Assembly: GCA_016722045.1 (NCBI GenBank)
Contig: JADKGY010000033.1
Location: forward strand, 130,859-194,858
Length of the DNA: 64,000 nt
Reading direction: 5' to 3'
DNA from: Candidatus Opimibacter skivensis
GTDB taxonomy: Bacteria > Bacteroidota > Bacteroidia > Chitinophagales > Saprospiraceae
The notes under the pieces are model-generated. The model did not search any database, had not been told where the DNA came from, and worked only from the letters and a program-made list of their open reading frames with translations. This document shows, in pieces, positions 25,991-35,052 of this stretch; the first letter of the stretch is position 1, and each line of letters starts with the position of its first letter. The position numbers were made by a program, and so were the translations under genes.

Positions 25991-26686
25991 TCATCCACGT
26001 GAATTAATCAACTGAAAAAACACATCCTTATACGTATCCGATATCGGGATCAATTGGTCTGCGATCTTTATTCTGCTTCTTTCGACAGATTCGATTTTGT
26101 GGAGGGCGACCATGTATGACTTATGCACCCTGCATACCACACTCGGAGGGATTAATTTTTCAAAATCACTGAAATTCTGCAGGGTCATGATCTTTTTATT
26201 GATCGTATGGATTCTGCGGTAATCCCGCATGCCTTCAATATAGACGATTTCATTGATCATGATTTTCTCAAGGCGGTTTTCGGTCTTGACGAAGATGAAG
26301 TCCGGTGGTGCATCTGCTGTCCGATGAGCGATGTTGTCCTGTGCCTTATTGACGGCTTGGAGAAAACGGTTGAAGGAGAACGGCTTTAAGAGATAATCCG
26401 TGATCTGCAGTTCGTAGCCCTTCAACGCATATTCCTGGTATGCAGTGGTCAGGATTACCTGGCTGTTTATTTTTGAACTTTCGAGTAGTTCTATGCCTGA
26501 TAGCTCATCCATATTGATATCGAGGAAAAGGATATCTACTTTATTAGCATTGAGGTAAGCAAGTCCCGTCAGCGCATTATCAAATGTTTCGCTCAATTGA
26601 AGGAAGGGGACCTTGTTGACAAAGTCTTTTGTTTTTTCGAGTGCCAGGGGCTCGTCTTCGATGATGATGCAGGTGTATTTATCCAT
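25991..26686 (-). CDS. LytTR-family response regulator
   Basis: The 231-residue protein has an N-terminal receiver domain, with the acidic pocket in IIEDEP, the phosphoacceptor aspartate in DILFLDINMD near residue 56, and the lysine in YLLKPFSF. A C-terminal LytTR DNA-binding domain follows (FIFVKTENRLEKIMINEIVY, VCRVHKSYMVALHKI). It works with the sensor kinase encoded just upstream. The kinase stop, once its frame break is repaired, overlaps this ATG by eight bases, so the two are translationally coupled. Target genes are unknown. Confidence 0.92.
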   Translation of the reverse strand: MDKYTCIIIEDEPLALEKTKDFVNKVPFLQLSETFDNALTGLAYLNANKVDILFLDINMDELSGIELLESSKINSQVILTTAYQEYALKGYELQITDYLLKPFSFNRFLQAVNKAQDNIAHRTADAPPDFIFVKTENRLEKIMINEIVYIEGMRDYRRIHTINKKIMTLQNFSDFEKLIPPSVVCRVHKSYMVALHKIESVERSRIKIADQLIPISDTYKDVFFQLINSRG

Positions 26687-27742
26687 GGGGGATTGTCAGG
26701 TTAACACTATAGAGGTCATCCGTTTTATGTACTTCCAATGTATGTAGACCTGCATAGATAAGATCAAGTCTTTTTTGATCAGGCTATTACCTAAACCGCC
26801 CACAGTATGTTTAACAGTCGCCTTTGGGTCCAATTTATTTTCACACACCAGTTGTACAGTTTCATCGTTGATCGTGATACGGATTGTGATGGCATTCGCA
26901 AGTTTCTTATTGCCGGTATGCTTGAAAGCATTTTCAATAAAGGGGATAAAGACCATAGGGGCGATCATTTTACTGCCTGTTGTACCGGTGACTTCTAAGT
27001 GAACATAATTTTCGTTTGAAGTTCTTATCTTTTGTAAGGCTATATATTTATCGATGTATTCAATTTCTTTGGCAAGCGATATTTTATCCCCTTTTGTTTC
27101 ATAAAGGATAAAGCGCATGATATCTGATAGCTTATTGAGATAATCTGAGGCGGCCACTGAATCTTTCAGGATCAATGCATCGATATTGTTGATGGTGTTG
27201 AAGAGCAGATGCGGGTCGAGTTGCGATTTGACTAATGCCATCTCCATTTCATAGTTCTTTTCTCTCAGCACCTGTTTCAGTTTGATTTCATTGAACCAGG
27301 TGATAAAACCTTTGATGACCAGGGCCACTGTACCGCAGAGGGCACCAATAAATGTCATCACAGTGATCGTGCGGAGAGCGGTCGATCTGCCGTTTTTTCC
27401 ACCTTGATCCATGTCTGCCAGTTGGCCGGATTCAATAAAATACCTGTGCAGGATATAAGCCAGGGTAGAAGCCACTATTGAAATCAGCAGCCCAAAGACG
27501 ATAGCCAAAACAATCTTCTTTTGTTGCAGATACCTGGGAAAAAGGAAAAAATAATAGACAAAATAGGAGACTACCGAAGGTATAAAGGCGAAAAGGAGAA
27601 TACTATACAAAGCCGTCATCACACGATCGTGACTGCCTGCTGCATGACCGCTTTTGGAATAAATCGCCAGTACAATAAATACCAATAGGAAATAGCATGC
27701 CCAGAAGCCAATGTGCAATAAGATGACAAATGATTTTTTCAT
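26679..27742 (-). CDS. LytS-like sensor histidine kinase with a frame break near its C-terminus
   Basis: From the ATG at 27742 (MKKSFVILLHIGFWACYF) the protein has four membrane helices and then a His_kinase domain with the phosphoacceptor region KSQLDPHLLFNTINNID and an ATPase region with FIPFIENAFKHTG. In the sequence as given, the frame changes after GGLGNSLIKK and ends in unrelated residues. Adding one A to the A6 run (T6 at 26771-26776) restores RLDLIYAGLHTLEV...LTIPHG and a stop at 26679 that overlaps the response regulator start. Either the consensus lacks a base or the gene is mutated. A programmed -1 shift at C AAA AAA is a weaker alternative. Product about 354 residues. Confidence 0.85.
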
Positions 27743-27752
27743 GATATATACT

Positions 27753-27880
27753 CGATTGGGGTTGGAGATAACTCCAACCACGGCAATGGATTTGCTGCCC
27801 TGAAGATACCCGAAATGTGGTTGGAGCAAACTCCAACCACGGCAACTATTGCCGCGGCAGGAGTTTGCTCCTGCCGCTAC
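27753..27880. repeat. Three short palindromes of the TTGGAG/CAGGAG family
   Basis: GGTTGGAGATAACTCCAACC (27760-27779), GGTTGGAGCAAACTCCAACC (27819-27838) and CGGCAGGAGTTTGCTCCTGCCG (27855-27876) are perfect or near-perfect dyads joined by ACGGCAA-type linkers. They lie between the kinase gene and the broken dehydrogenase. Confidence 0.75.
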
Positions 27881-27898
27881 GGAATCCTGTGACTGATA

Positions 27899-28792
27899 TT
27901 ACACTATATTGACGACCACATTCCCCTTTTTGTGGTACCCTTGTACGTATGTATGTGCTTCTCTGATTGTTTCGAGCGTATATCTTTTATCGATCACTGT
28001 CGTCAGCTTTCCGGCCTCAATCAACTCTTTTAGAAATAATAATTCATCCGGACTTTCTTTGGCAGAACCTCTTACGGAAACATATTTTCCATTTGGCTTT
28101 AACAGATTTTTACAGGCGGATTCAGAAGTCTTCGCCACTGCATCAAAAATAACATCGAACCCGGGTTTCATCTTTGTAAAATCCTGTTTCAAATAATCCA
28201 CCACGTTGTCCGCCCCAAGTTATTTTACAAGGTTCACATTTGATGTACTGCAAATAGCAGTGACATGAGCTCCAAAATATTTTCCAAGTTGGACGGCAAA
28301 TGTGCCTACACTCCCTGATGCCCCATAGATGAGGACATTGTCTCCTTTTTTTATTCCTGCTTTTTTCAAAAACCTCAATGCCGTAAGACCTCCGATGGGT
28401 ATAGTGGCAGCTTCCTCGAAAGTCATATTCGTAGGTTTCAGTGCTATTAAATTATTTTCCGGAAGACATTTGTATTCGGCATATCCACCGAAGGTTAATC
28501 CGCAGGAGGCAAACACACTATCGCCCTTTTTAAACCTTTTCACATCCTTGCCCACTTCTTCTATGACGCCAGCCAATTCAAAACCCAGGATATTCACTTT
28601 GGTAGGTTTGAATAAGCCATTAAAAATTCTGGCCAGAAAAGGATCCGCTTTACGCATACGCCAGTCTCCTGCTGTCACAGTAGTGGCATGTATTTTTACC
28701 AATACTTCACTGTCTTTAGGTACTGGTTTCTCAATATCCATTAGTTCAAGGACATCTGGTGTTCCGTATTTTTTATAAACTACCGCTTTCAT
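27899..28792 (-). pseudogene. Zinc-type quinone oxidoreductase-like dehydrogenase interrupted by an in-frame stop
   Basis: From the ATG at 28792 (MKAVVYKKYGTPDVLELMDI) the frame encodes the N-terminal GroES-like domain and the start of the cofactor fold (DNVLIYGASGSVGTFAVQLG). It then meets TAA at 28220-28222 after STSNVNLVK. The same frame continues at once with LGADNVVDYLKQDFTKMKPG and runs to 27899. The whole reads as one medium-chain reductase of the NAD(P)-dependent quinone oxidoreductase type. A single substitution, for instance TCA to TAA in an expected serine codon, explains it. It could be a true nonsense mutation or a base-call error. The C-terminus ends normally at VVVNIV. Confidence 0.85.
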
Positions 28793-29149
28793 GTTTAGGT
28801 GTGGATTAATGTAAAATATTGGGACCAAAGGTCTCCTCCTGACATGTTACGGAAGAAATTGATCTGCAAATGCGGGTGAATTGTCTGCGAAATGGGGTGA
28901 ATCGTGTTCTGCCCCTTCGAATTTTTTTTCTGTGCTATTCCTACTACAGCTTCAATTCTTCTGAAAAAATTCTCTCCCCTGTGTTTCTCAATCTCGCTTC
29001 GCATCGTTGAGCTTACCCCGGGGTGTTGGATTTTAGATTAGCTAAAGATGCACTTATAACCTGATCCTCACTTCGACACATTCGATGTGAAAAGGCCAAA
29101 AATCCAAAATCTCAAATCTTAAATCTTAAATCTTAAATCTTAAATCAGT
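28793..29149. repeat. Intergenic region with CCCCTTC-family and short direct repeats
   Basis: CTGCCCCTTCGAATTTTTTTTC at about 28910 and TTCTCTCCCCTGTGTTTCTC at about 28970 match the element at 17600-17840. A dyad with ACCCCGGGGT is at about 29016. Four direct copies of AATCTTAA(A) at 29117-29143 abut the end of the peptidase gene. No gene is seen. Confidence 0.55.
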
Positions 29150-30768
29150 TTACGTCTTCCCCTGCACCGGAAAGGGCGGTAACTTCATATCGTTCAATAC
29201 ACTCTTCTCCATTGCAGTCTTTTCGATTTCTTTTACAGTACGTGGCGCATCAGCAGAAAGATTTTCAAATTTATTTTTCCCTACACGTACATCATCCTCA
29301 ATCCGTACAGCAATATTCCACCATTTCGGATCGCAGGGACTGCCTTCCGGTATGTAGATTCCGGGTTCGACAGTGATGACCATGTTTTCTTTCAATTCCG
29401 ATGAAGCCGATTTATCGTGCACATCAAGACCAAGGTGATGAGAACATCCGTGCATGTAATAACGTGAGACATCATTTTTATCAGTGATGATACCCAGTTG
29501 CACAAGTCCTTTGGCCAGCACTTCAGTAGCTTTTTCATTTAATTGCCTGAACGGAGTTCCTGCCTGCACAATTTGAATACGGCTTCCTGCGCGTCATAGA
29601 CCAACTGGTAAACCTGTTTTTGCTCGGGAGAAAATTTTCCATTTGCCGGCACCGTGCGTGTAATGTCGGCGGAGTAGCCATGGTATTCAGAGGCCACATC
29701 CATGAGGACAAGCTGGTTACGCACTTCGGTGACATTATTTTCGGTGTAATGGAGGATACAGCCATTAGCCCCGGTACCTACGATCGGTGGATATCCTTCC
29801 GCTTCTGCACCATATTTTCTGTGCACATATTCATAGATTCCTGTAAGTTCTGATTCAGACATGGTGGGTTCAATGGCTTTCATGACCTCCTTGTGCGCGA
29901 TGGCGGAGAGAAAGGCCGATTTCCGCAACAAGGCCATTTCTTCAGGTGTTTTTATTTCACGCAGCGAGGCTACGAGTCGATTATATTCGAAAGAGGCCGG
30001 AGGAGAAGCCATTATTTTTTGTGCGACATCTGCGAGTGTTGCCGAATCAGGCTGTTGTATAAGCCGTATTAATAATGAATCATTTCTGAACTCTTCATCT
30101 TCTATCGAAGCCATGCTTGATTTGATCCTGTCTACCCGAAGGGCAAGATTTGCCGGTGTGGTATAATTGATCAGGGCGTTGTACGTCCCACGTATGTATT
30201 TATTTTCATTGCCTTTGATATGTGCTTTATCGCGGAAGGTATGCATGAGAGAAGCTAATGTTCCGCCATTGACATCATCAGGCAAGGCATCATACAGGAT
30301 CCTGCTGAATTTCGAAAAATCAATTTCGTAGTTTTTGAATTCATCACTGTTGTACACCTGACTGAGCCCGAGTTTTTCTTTCACACCTTCCACGCCAAGA
30401 CGCCGGCCTGTCCATTGTTCCATTTGCGGATTCCTCTTCCGGATAAAAAACAATTCATTGTATATCGTATCCCCTCTATACTGATCATCCTTAAAGACGA
30501 AAAGGACTGCATCCGGCTCCTTATATCCGGTGAAATAATAAAGATCAGGATTGGGGTGATAGACATAATTGATGTCCTGGGAGAAGACGCGTTCAGGATA
30601 TGCGAATATGACGGTTACAGAATGTTCCGGCATCAGTGCCCTCAGCGCATCGCGCCTGCCCGCATGAAATTCTTTGGTGAGATAATCGGTGGGTAAAGGA
30701 TCCTGCGCAACCAGGATAAGTGAACAGAATAAAAGGATCAGGAGCGGAAATAGCTTGTGCATAGTCAT
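29150..30768 (-). pseudogene. M24 aminopeptidase P-like protein, frameshifted
   Basis: The gene starts at ATG 30768 or 30762 (MHKLFPLLILLFCSLILVAQ, a signal peptide). It covers the AMP_N domain and the M24 catalytic domain, with ligands in LVLMDVASEYHGYSADITRT and, after the break, GCSHHLGLDVHD and VEPGIYIPEG. The frame breaks at 29572-29574: TTC AAA TTG should read TTC AAA ATT GTG CAG GCA GGA, so one A is missing. Repaired, it is an exported Xaa-Pro aminopeptidase of about 540 residues. The longer open frame upstream of 30768 runs through simple-sequence repeats and is not coding. I think the break is more likely a consensus error than decay, because both halves are well conserved. Confidence 0.88.
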
Positions 30769-30812
30769 AGTTTTAATGCAAGGACAAATTACAATAAATA
30801 GGAGCAGGAGCG

Positions 30813-30962
30813 GTGATCTGTGATCTGCGATCTGTGATTTGGGATATGCGATATGGTATTGGAACCGTAGATGGTGTAATGCCTGGATCGCATCTGGTAT
30901 CTGGAAGTGGCATCTGGTATCCAGCATCTGGCATCTGGTATATGGCATCTGGTATCTTATAC
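30813..30962. repeat. Degenerate simple-sequence tract (ATCTG-rich)
   Basis: Two runs of imperfect short tandem units: GATCTGTGATCTGCGATCTG at about 30813-30832, and then GCATCTGGTATC-type units of 10-12 bases from 30887 to 30960. The rest of the stretch 30769-31087 holds no gene apart from the leader of the next one. Confidence 0.6.
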
Positions 30963-31087
30963 ACTTTGAAATGCAAAACCTTCTTCAAATTCAGCTTTAT
31001 TTAATAGGCTCAGCAATTATCAAAATAAACTATGAAAATTTCGATGATTAATTAATATTTTTACTATCGTACAAAACAAAAATCAAC

Positions 31088-31642
31088 ATGGAATTCATTT
31101 CTGCACTCTGGATGCCGATTCTGCTGTCGGCTGTATTTGTTTTTATCGCAAGCTCTCTCATTCATATGGTATTGGGCTATCACGCGTCCGACTTCAAAAA
31201 GTTGCCTGATGAAGACAAGGCTATGGATACCATCCGCGGGCTCAATATCCCTCCGGGTCAATACGCCATGCCGAAACCAAGTAGTATGAAAGATGTCAGG
31301 ACTGATGCCTTCAAGGCCAAAATGGAGAAAGGGCCGGTGATGTTTATGCATGTCCGCAAAACCGGAATGGGAATGACGAAGAATCTGATCCAGTGGTTTG
31401 TGTATTGCATTGTCGTGAGTATTTTCTCCGCTTACATAGGCAGCCACACACTTAGTCCTGATGCCGCATACCTCACTGTTCACCGCGTGGTAGGTTGTAC
31501 AGCTTTCATGGGTTATGGACTGGCGCTTTTCCAGGATGCGATTTGGGATTCAAAGAGTTAGGGAGCGACATGGAAGTCTGTGTTTGATGCCCTGATCTTT
31601 GGATTGGTTACGGGAGGTACGTTTGGATGGTTGTGGAATTGA
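31088..31642 (+). pseudogene. Small membrane protein of unknown family, interrupted by a TAG codon
   Basis: The ATG at 31088 begins a frame with three membrane segments (LWMPILLSAVFVFIASSLIH; LIQWFVYCIVVSIFSAYIG; VVGCTAFMGYGLALFQDAIW) and a cytoplasmic-looking loop. It stops at TAG 31559-31561 after DSKS. The same frame continues without a break for 26 codons, GATWKSVFDALIFGLVTGG to FGWLWN, and ends in TGA at 31640-31642. That tail is a fourth membrane helix of the kind these proteins end with. A TGG to TAG change is the simplest explanation. I do not recognise a named family. Confidence 0.7.
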
Positions 31643-31674
31643 GTTGGTTCATCCGATTTAAATTGATCAGGATA

Positions 31675-32676
31675 TTATTCAGGTTTCTTCAGTTTTTTTA
31701 TATCCTCTTCAATCTCCTTCAGGCTCTGTTCTTTTTCAATGGCCTTTTGCGATAGCATATATTTTTCAAATTCTGCTTCTGATTTCTGCAAAGCATTTTC
31801 ATGGCTTATCATTCCTGCATGACTGAGTAGTTCTCTGCCGTTGAGTTGTAGAATACTATCTAATCGATTTATCCAATCGGCCATGTACATCGGTGTTCGC
31901 TGTTGTGCCATGGTTTCAGCAAAGGCCAGATATTGTTCAACCAATAAACCAAGTAATTTGATTTCATCTTCGTTAAGGTAGTTTTTTGCAATGCTTACAT
32001 CTGATTTTTTGATGTGAACCACATTTTTCTTGTCATACGATTGCATGCCAAGCAAGGGTAAGGTCGCATCCACTCTGCGAAACACTAGTTCGGCTGCTGT
32101 TTGTTCGCTGATCGCCCACAACAGTTTGTTTTGCACCACCTTAAAAAACGCAATCGTTTTTTCATCTTTGGAGTCGTAGTCAATACTGGTGGTATAGATG
32201 TCTTTGATTTTCTGATAGAAGAAGCGTTCCGAAAGCCTTATTTCCCGAATGCGCTCCTCGAGTTCGTTGAAATAGTTCATCGAAGTGCCCGACTTAAACC
32301 GGTCATCATTCAGAGCAAAACCCTTGATAATGTATTCTTTAAGTCTTTGGGTGGCCCAGATACGGAACTGGGTGCCTTTGGGGGATTTTACCCTGTAGCC
32401 TACCGAAATAATCACATCTAGATTGTAATGCTCCAGCTCTCTTTCTACATTCCGACTGCCTTCCTGCTGAACTGTTCGGAATTTCCGAACAGTTGCGGAA
32501 GAATCTAATTCCCTTTCCTCAAATACATTTTTGATGTGTTTGCTTATGGTGGCTTTTGATTTTTGAAATAGATCACATAGTTGTGCCTGGGTAAGCCAAA
32601 CGGTTTCTTCTTCCAAACGGACATCTATTTTGATGTTACCGTCCTGGTTTTGGTATAGGAGGATTTCGCTGGTCAT
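31675..32676 (-). CDS. RhuM-family protein
   Basis: The 333-residue protein has the RhuM signature. An N-terminal winged-helix-like segment (TVWLTQAQLCDLFQKSKATI, SKHIKNVFEERELDSSATV) is followed by YNLDVIISVGYRVKSPKGTQ and FRIWATQRLKEYIIKGF. RhuM proteins were named in a Salmonella pathogenicity island and recur in mobile and defence regions, often next to restriction systems. Their function is not settled. Some act with death-on-curing or Fic partners. It is the first of a run of defence-type genes on this strand. The ATG at 32676 fits the family start. Confidence 0.9.
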   Translation of the reverse strand: MTSEILLYQNQDGNIKIDVRLEEETVWLTQAQLCDLFQKSKATISKHIKNVFEERELDSSATVRKFRTVQQEGSRNVERELEHYNLDVIISVGYRVKSPKGTQFRIWATQRLKEYIIKGFALNDDRFKSGTSMNYFNELEERIREIRLSERFFYQKIKDIYTTSIDYDSKDEKTIAFFKVVQNKLLWAISEQTAAELVFRRVDATLPLLGMQSYDKKNVVHIKKSDVSIAKNYLNEDEIKLLGLLVEQYLAFAETMAQQRTPMYMADWINRLDSILQLNGRELLSHAGMISHENALQKSEAEFEKYMLSQKAIEKEQSLKEIEEDIKKLKKPE

Positions 32677-32819
32677 GTACTTTCAATTCAATTGATGCTT
32701 CATCAGGATTACAAGTTATCATAATTCCCATTTCATAACTGGCTCTTTTGCGTAGCTGCTTATGATCAGCAAGAAAGTAAGATTTGTCTGGAAAGTGTTG
32801 GGTTTATTACTTTACAGTT

Positions 32820-33704
32820 TCAGGAGGCTTGATCGGAATGTCCATCGCTTACTGGCTTATTTGATTCCTTCTCTATAAGGTAATTTACAAATGCACTACA
32901 TGATACTAACATGAATTTCGCATCCTCCTGTTTTATCAAATCTTCATCTAACAATTTATGTCTAATTCCATCGGCATCACTTGTATAACCGTATAGATTA
33001 CTAAAGGCTAATTTAAGCGCTGGATGTAATGCATTCGATTTTTCAATTTCTTTGAGAGCTTGACCTAAAGTTGATTTTGAATTTCCTGTAATAATTGAAC
33101 ATAGGGATTCAATCGAACTTATAGCCTCCTTAATAGAATTTCTATAATCTGGATTTTTCCTGTCTGAATATAATTCAAGTGCTCTCCTTAAATGCTCTTT
33201 AACTGGATTATATTTATCATCAATTTGTAACGATTCTTCAATTGAAGTAATTTCTTCAGCCGAAGTAATTTCAGTAACAGTATAGTTAACAATCCTATAA
33301 GCAGATAATTCTCGCTTAAGTGTATAATTGGTATATGCAATTAATTGTTCTACACTATTGTCATTTTCATATTTTTCTGGTTCATATTTGGTAATAGTAA
33401 ATTCAATCAAGTCATAAATCTCAAACCATTGACACTGGAAAAAGAAATTTTTTAGTTTTACGAATAATTCCATCCCGTTATTAGGAAATTCATCCATTCG
33501 TTGATTGAAAAAATGCATCCACAACTGTTGGCCAAATTTTCTTTGAGTACTTCCAACATCTCGCCAATATTTTTCTTGGAATTTATTAAAAATAAAATTT
33601 AGGAGTCCATTCCAAAGATAGTTCTTTAGAATTTCGTCTATTTCCTCCTTTTGAACAATTGATCGAAATTGTTTCTTACCAATTCTTTCAGAAAATCTTT
33701 TCAT
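32820..33704 (-). CDS. AbiJ-like abortive infection protein (AbiJ N-terminal domain 4 type)
   Basis: The 294-residue protein begins FSERIGKKQFRSIVQKEEID and has the blocks QCQWFEIYDLIEFTI, RELSAYRIVNYTVTEITS, ALELYSDRKNPDYRNSIKEA, and LYGYTSDADGIRHKLLDED followed by FMLVSCSAFVNYLIEKE. I know these from proteins with the AbiJ NTD4 domain and a HEPN-like C-terminal half. HEPN proteins of this type are thought to be RNases that stop growth on phage infection. A strict R-x4-6-H motif could be RHKLLDED or the nearby RNSIKE region, and I cannot assign it firmly. It belongs to the defence run from 31.7 to 42.6 kb and has its own ATG at 33704. Confidence 0.75.
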   Translation of the reverse strand: MKRFSERIGKKQFRSIVQKEEIDEILKNYLWNGLLNFIFNKFQEKYWRDVGSTQRKFGQQLWMHFFNQRMDEFPNNGMELFVKLKNFFFQCQWFEIYDLIEFTITKYEPEKYENDNSVEQLIAYTNYTLKRELSAYRIVNYTVTEITSAEEITSIEESLQIDDKYNPVKEHLRRALELYSDRKNPDYRNSIKEAISSIESLCSIITGNSKSTLGQALKEIEKSNALHPALKLAFSNLYGYTSDADGIRHKLLDEDLIKQEDAKFMLVSCSAFVNYLIEKESNKPVSDGHSDQAS

Positions 33705-33734
33705 TCCATTTTTTATAGGTAATTAAAACCACTA

Positions 33735-33875
33735 ACTCCCGCATGTATTCACTAACCTGTTATCCTCATCCCATCGCGCCCTTATATCCCTTTTTCTCCT
33801 GATCAACACACTTCGCAAGCCATTCCTTTTCATAACTCAATCCATGACTGGTCAGTACATCTTAATATAGGCCAT
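33735..33875 (-). pseudogene. Fragment of a gluconate 2-dehydrogenase subunit 3 C-terminus
   Basis: On the minus strand this stretch reads DVLTSHGLSYEKEWLAKCVD, then Q, and after a one-base frame change KRDIRARWDEDNRLV. That matches the last 40 residues of the intact gene at 53902-54609 (VLAKHGMSYEKEWLAKCVDQ, KRDVLAQWDEEGRLV). No upstream part of the gene is present. It is a detached tail of that gene family inside the defence island. Confidence 0.7.
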
Positions 33876-33965
33876 CAAAGGCAAAGTATTTGGCAGAGTG
33901 AACTGTTAAAAATTTTGCCCTGCTATTTTTCTTCAACAATCATTTTGATTTGAGCTTCTTAAACA

Positions 33966-34529
33966 TTAGCTCTTCACAGCCTTTTTCTTTGGAGGAGTTT
34001 TTGATTCAACTTCATCTTCTCCTTTGCCAAATAAATTTGCTCTTAAAAAGGATCTTGCTAAAGCAATGTATAAGCCGGCACCTGCTATTATAGATCCTGC
34101 CACTACATTTGAAAATATCGCAACGAGTGCTCCTGCGGCCAAAAATCCCAAAACAATCGCCACGCCACAATATTGTCCGCGCCTTTTATATTTGACATGT
34201 TCAGTTACTGATAGTGCTTCAAGTGTTCTCCTGTGCTCCCTTGTTTTCTCAAAATCCTCCATGATGACTTTTGTAATCGATGGATCGATATCATTGTAGG
34301 ATTTAAAAGTGGCCGGGTCAGGTAATGGAGATGATTTAGTGATTGCAATAGAGACAAAACTTAATATTTCTTTGCGCTTATCTGCAGGAAGCTGAAGAAG
34401 CATATCCCTCATAGCGGGATCCATTTCATCCGGGAGCTGTAAGTCAGGCTCAGGACGAGGCTTATAAACTGGTTGTTGACTTTGGTTTTTAGAAGGTTGG
34501 CTATGCCGCTTCTGAGGATGACTCTTCAA
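33966..34529 (-). CDS. DUF2335-family membrane protein
   Basis: The 187-residue protein has a proline- and glutamine-rich N-terminus, a middle region with KSSPLPDPATFKSYNDIDPS and KTREHRRTLEAL, then KRRGQYCGVAIVLGFLAAGA and a second membrane segment GSIIAGAGLYIALA. The PLP-x-P...HR..LE...RRGQ pattern followed by two helices is that of DUF2335. These two-helix proteins are often found in accessory regions and have no known mechanism. In this frame the start is a TTG at 34529, overlapping the preceding small gene by 29 bases, so the exact start is uncertain. Confidence 0.7.
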   Translation of the reverse strand: MKSHPQKRHSQPSKNQSQQPVYKPRPEPDLQLPDEMDPAMRDMLLQLPADKRKEILSFVSIAITKSSPLPDPATFKSYNDIDPSITKVIMEDFEKTREHRRTLEALSVTEHVKYKRRGQYCGVAIVLGFLAAGALVAIFSNVVAGSIIAGAGLYIALARSFLRANLFGKGEDEVESKTPPKKKAVKS

Positions 34530-34758
34530 TTTGTTTTTCTACACAACAGGTGAATCTTTTTACTGAATCATTCACAGCACTAAACACATCATTCCAATCT
34601 TGCTTCAAAGCTTTCCTATAGTTTGATTCAATAAGTTCGTTGAGTTCATCCTGGAATGATTTCTCCTTCCAATCCATCATATCACCCCAATCATCAAATA
34701 CAGAATTAAATCCTTCTTTGAAAGACTTAAAACGATCCTGCTTGTTTTTTTGTAACAT
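34501..34758 (-). CDS. Small acidic/aromatic hypothetical protein upstream of DUF2335
   Basis: The 85-residue protein (MLQKNKQDRFKSFKEGFNSV) is rich in charged residues and tryptophan and probably helical. It has two neighbouring cysteines, RFTCCVEKQ, near the end. I recognise no family. It starts with an ATG at 34758 and overlaps the DUF2335 gene, suggesting coupled translation and a two-gene unit. Confidence 0.55.
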   Translation of the reverse strand: MLQKNKQDRFKSFKEGFNSVFDDWGDMMDWKEKSFQDELNELIESNYRKALKQDWNDVFSAVNDSVKRFTCCVEKQIEESSSEAA

Positions 34759-35052
34759 AGTAGCTTAGATATCAGGTAGTTGGTTATGATTTAACGTAAA
34801 TATGGGGGTTTTATGTTCAATTTTGAATAGAAATTTTTACCCAACCTTTTGTTAATAGTTAAAATATTGATTATCAAATATTTACGTACAATATTTAGAT
34901 ATTCTATTACCATGTAATCCTTGAAATCCCTACGCCGCATTTATCCTATCATAAATAAACTTCGCCAGATACTTAAAGATGACTGCATCCGCCAGCTTTT
35001 CATTGTTCAAAATACTGCTAGTGGTGGATGCATATTCTGTATTTTCTCTCAC
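34759..35052. other. Intergenic with an in-frame extension of the restriction gene
   Basis: After the stop of the type III restriction gene (TAG at 35053-35055), the same frame stays open for about 40 codons, reading VRENTEYASTTSSILNN... and ending IYDRINAA before a TAG at about 34930. It may be a separate remnant or a natural C-terminal tail cut off by a nonsense change. The rest, to 34758, is AT-rich and holds the promoter region of the small gene. Confidence 0.35.

Noticed and set aside
27603..27845. 80-codon minus-strand frame
   Set aside because: It overlaps the kinase gene in another frame and the repeat cluster next to it.
30813..30962. Possible CRISPR-like array
   Set aside because: Units are too short and too variable, there are no constant spacers, and no cas gene is near.
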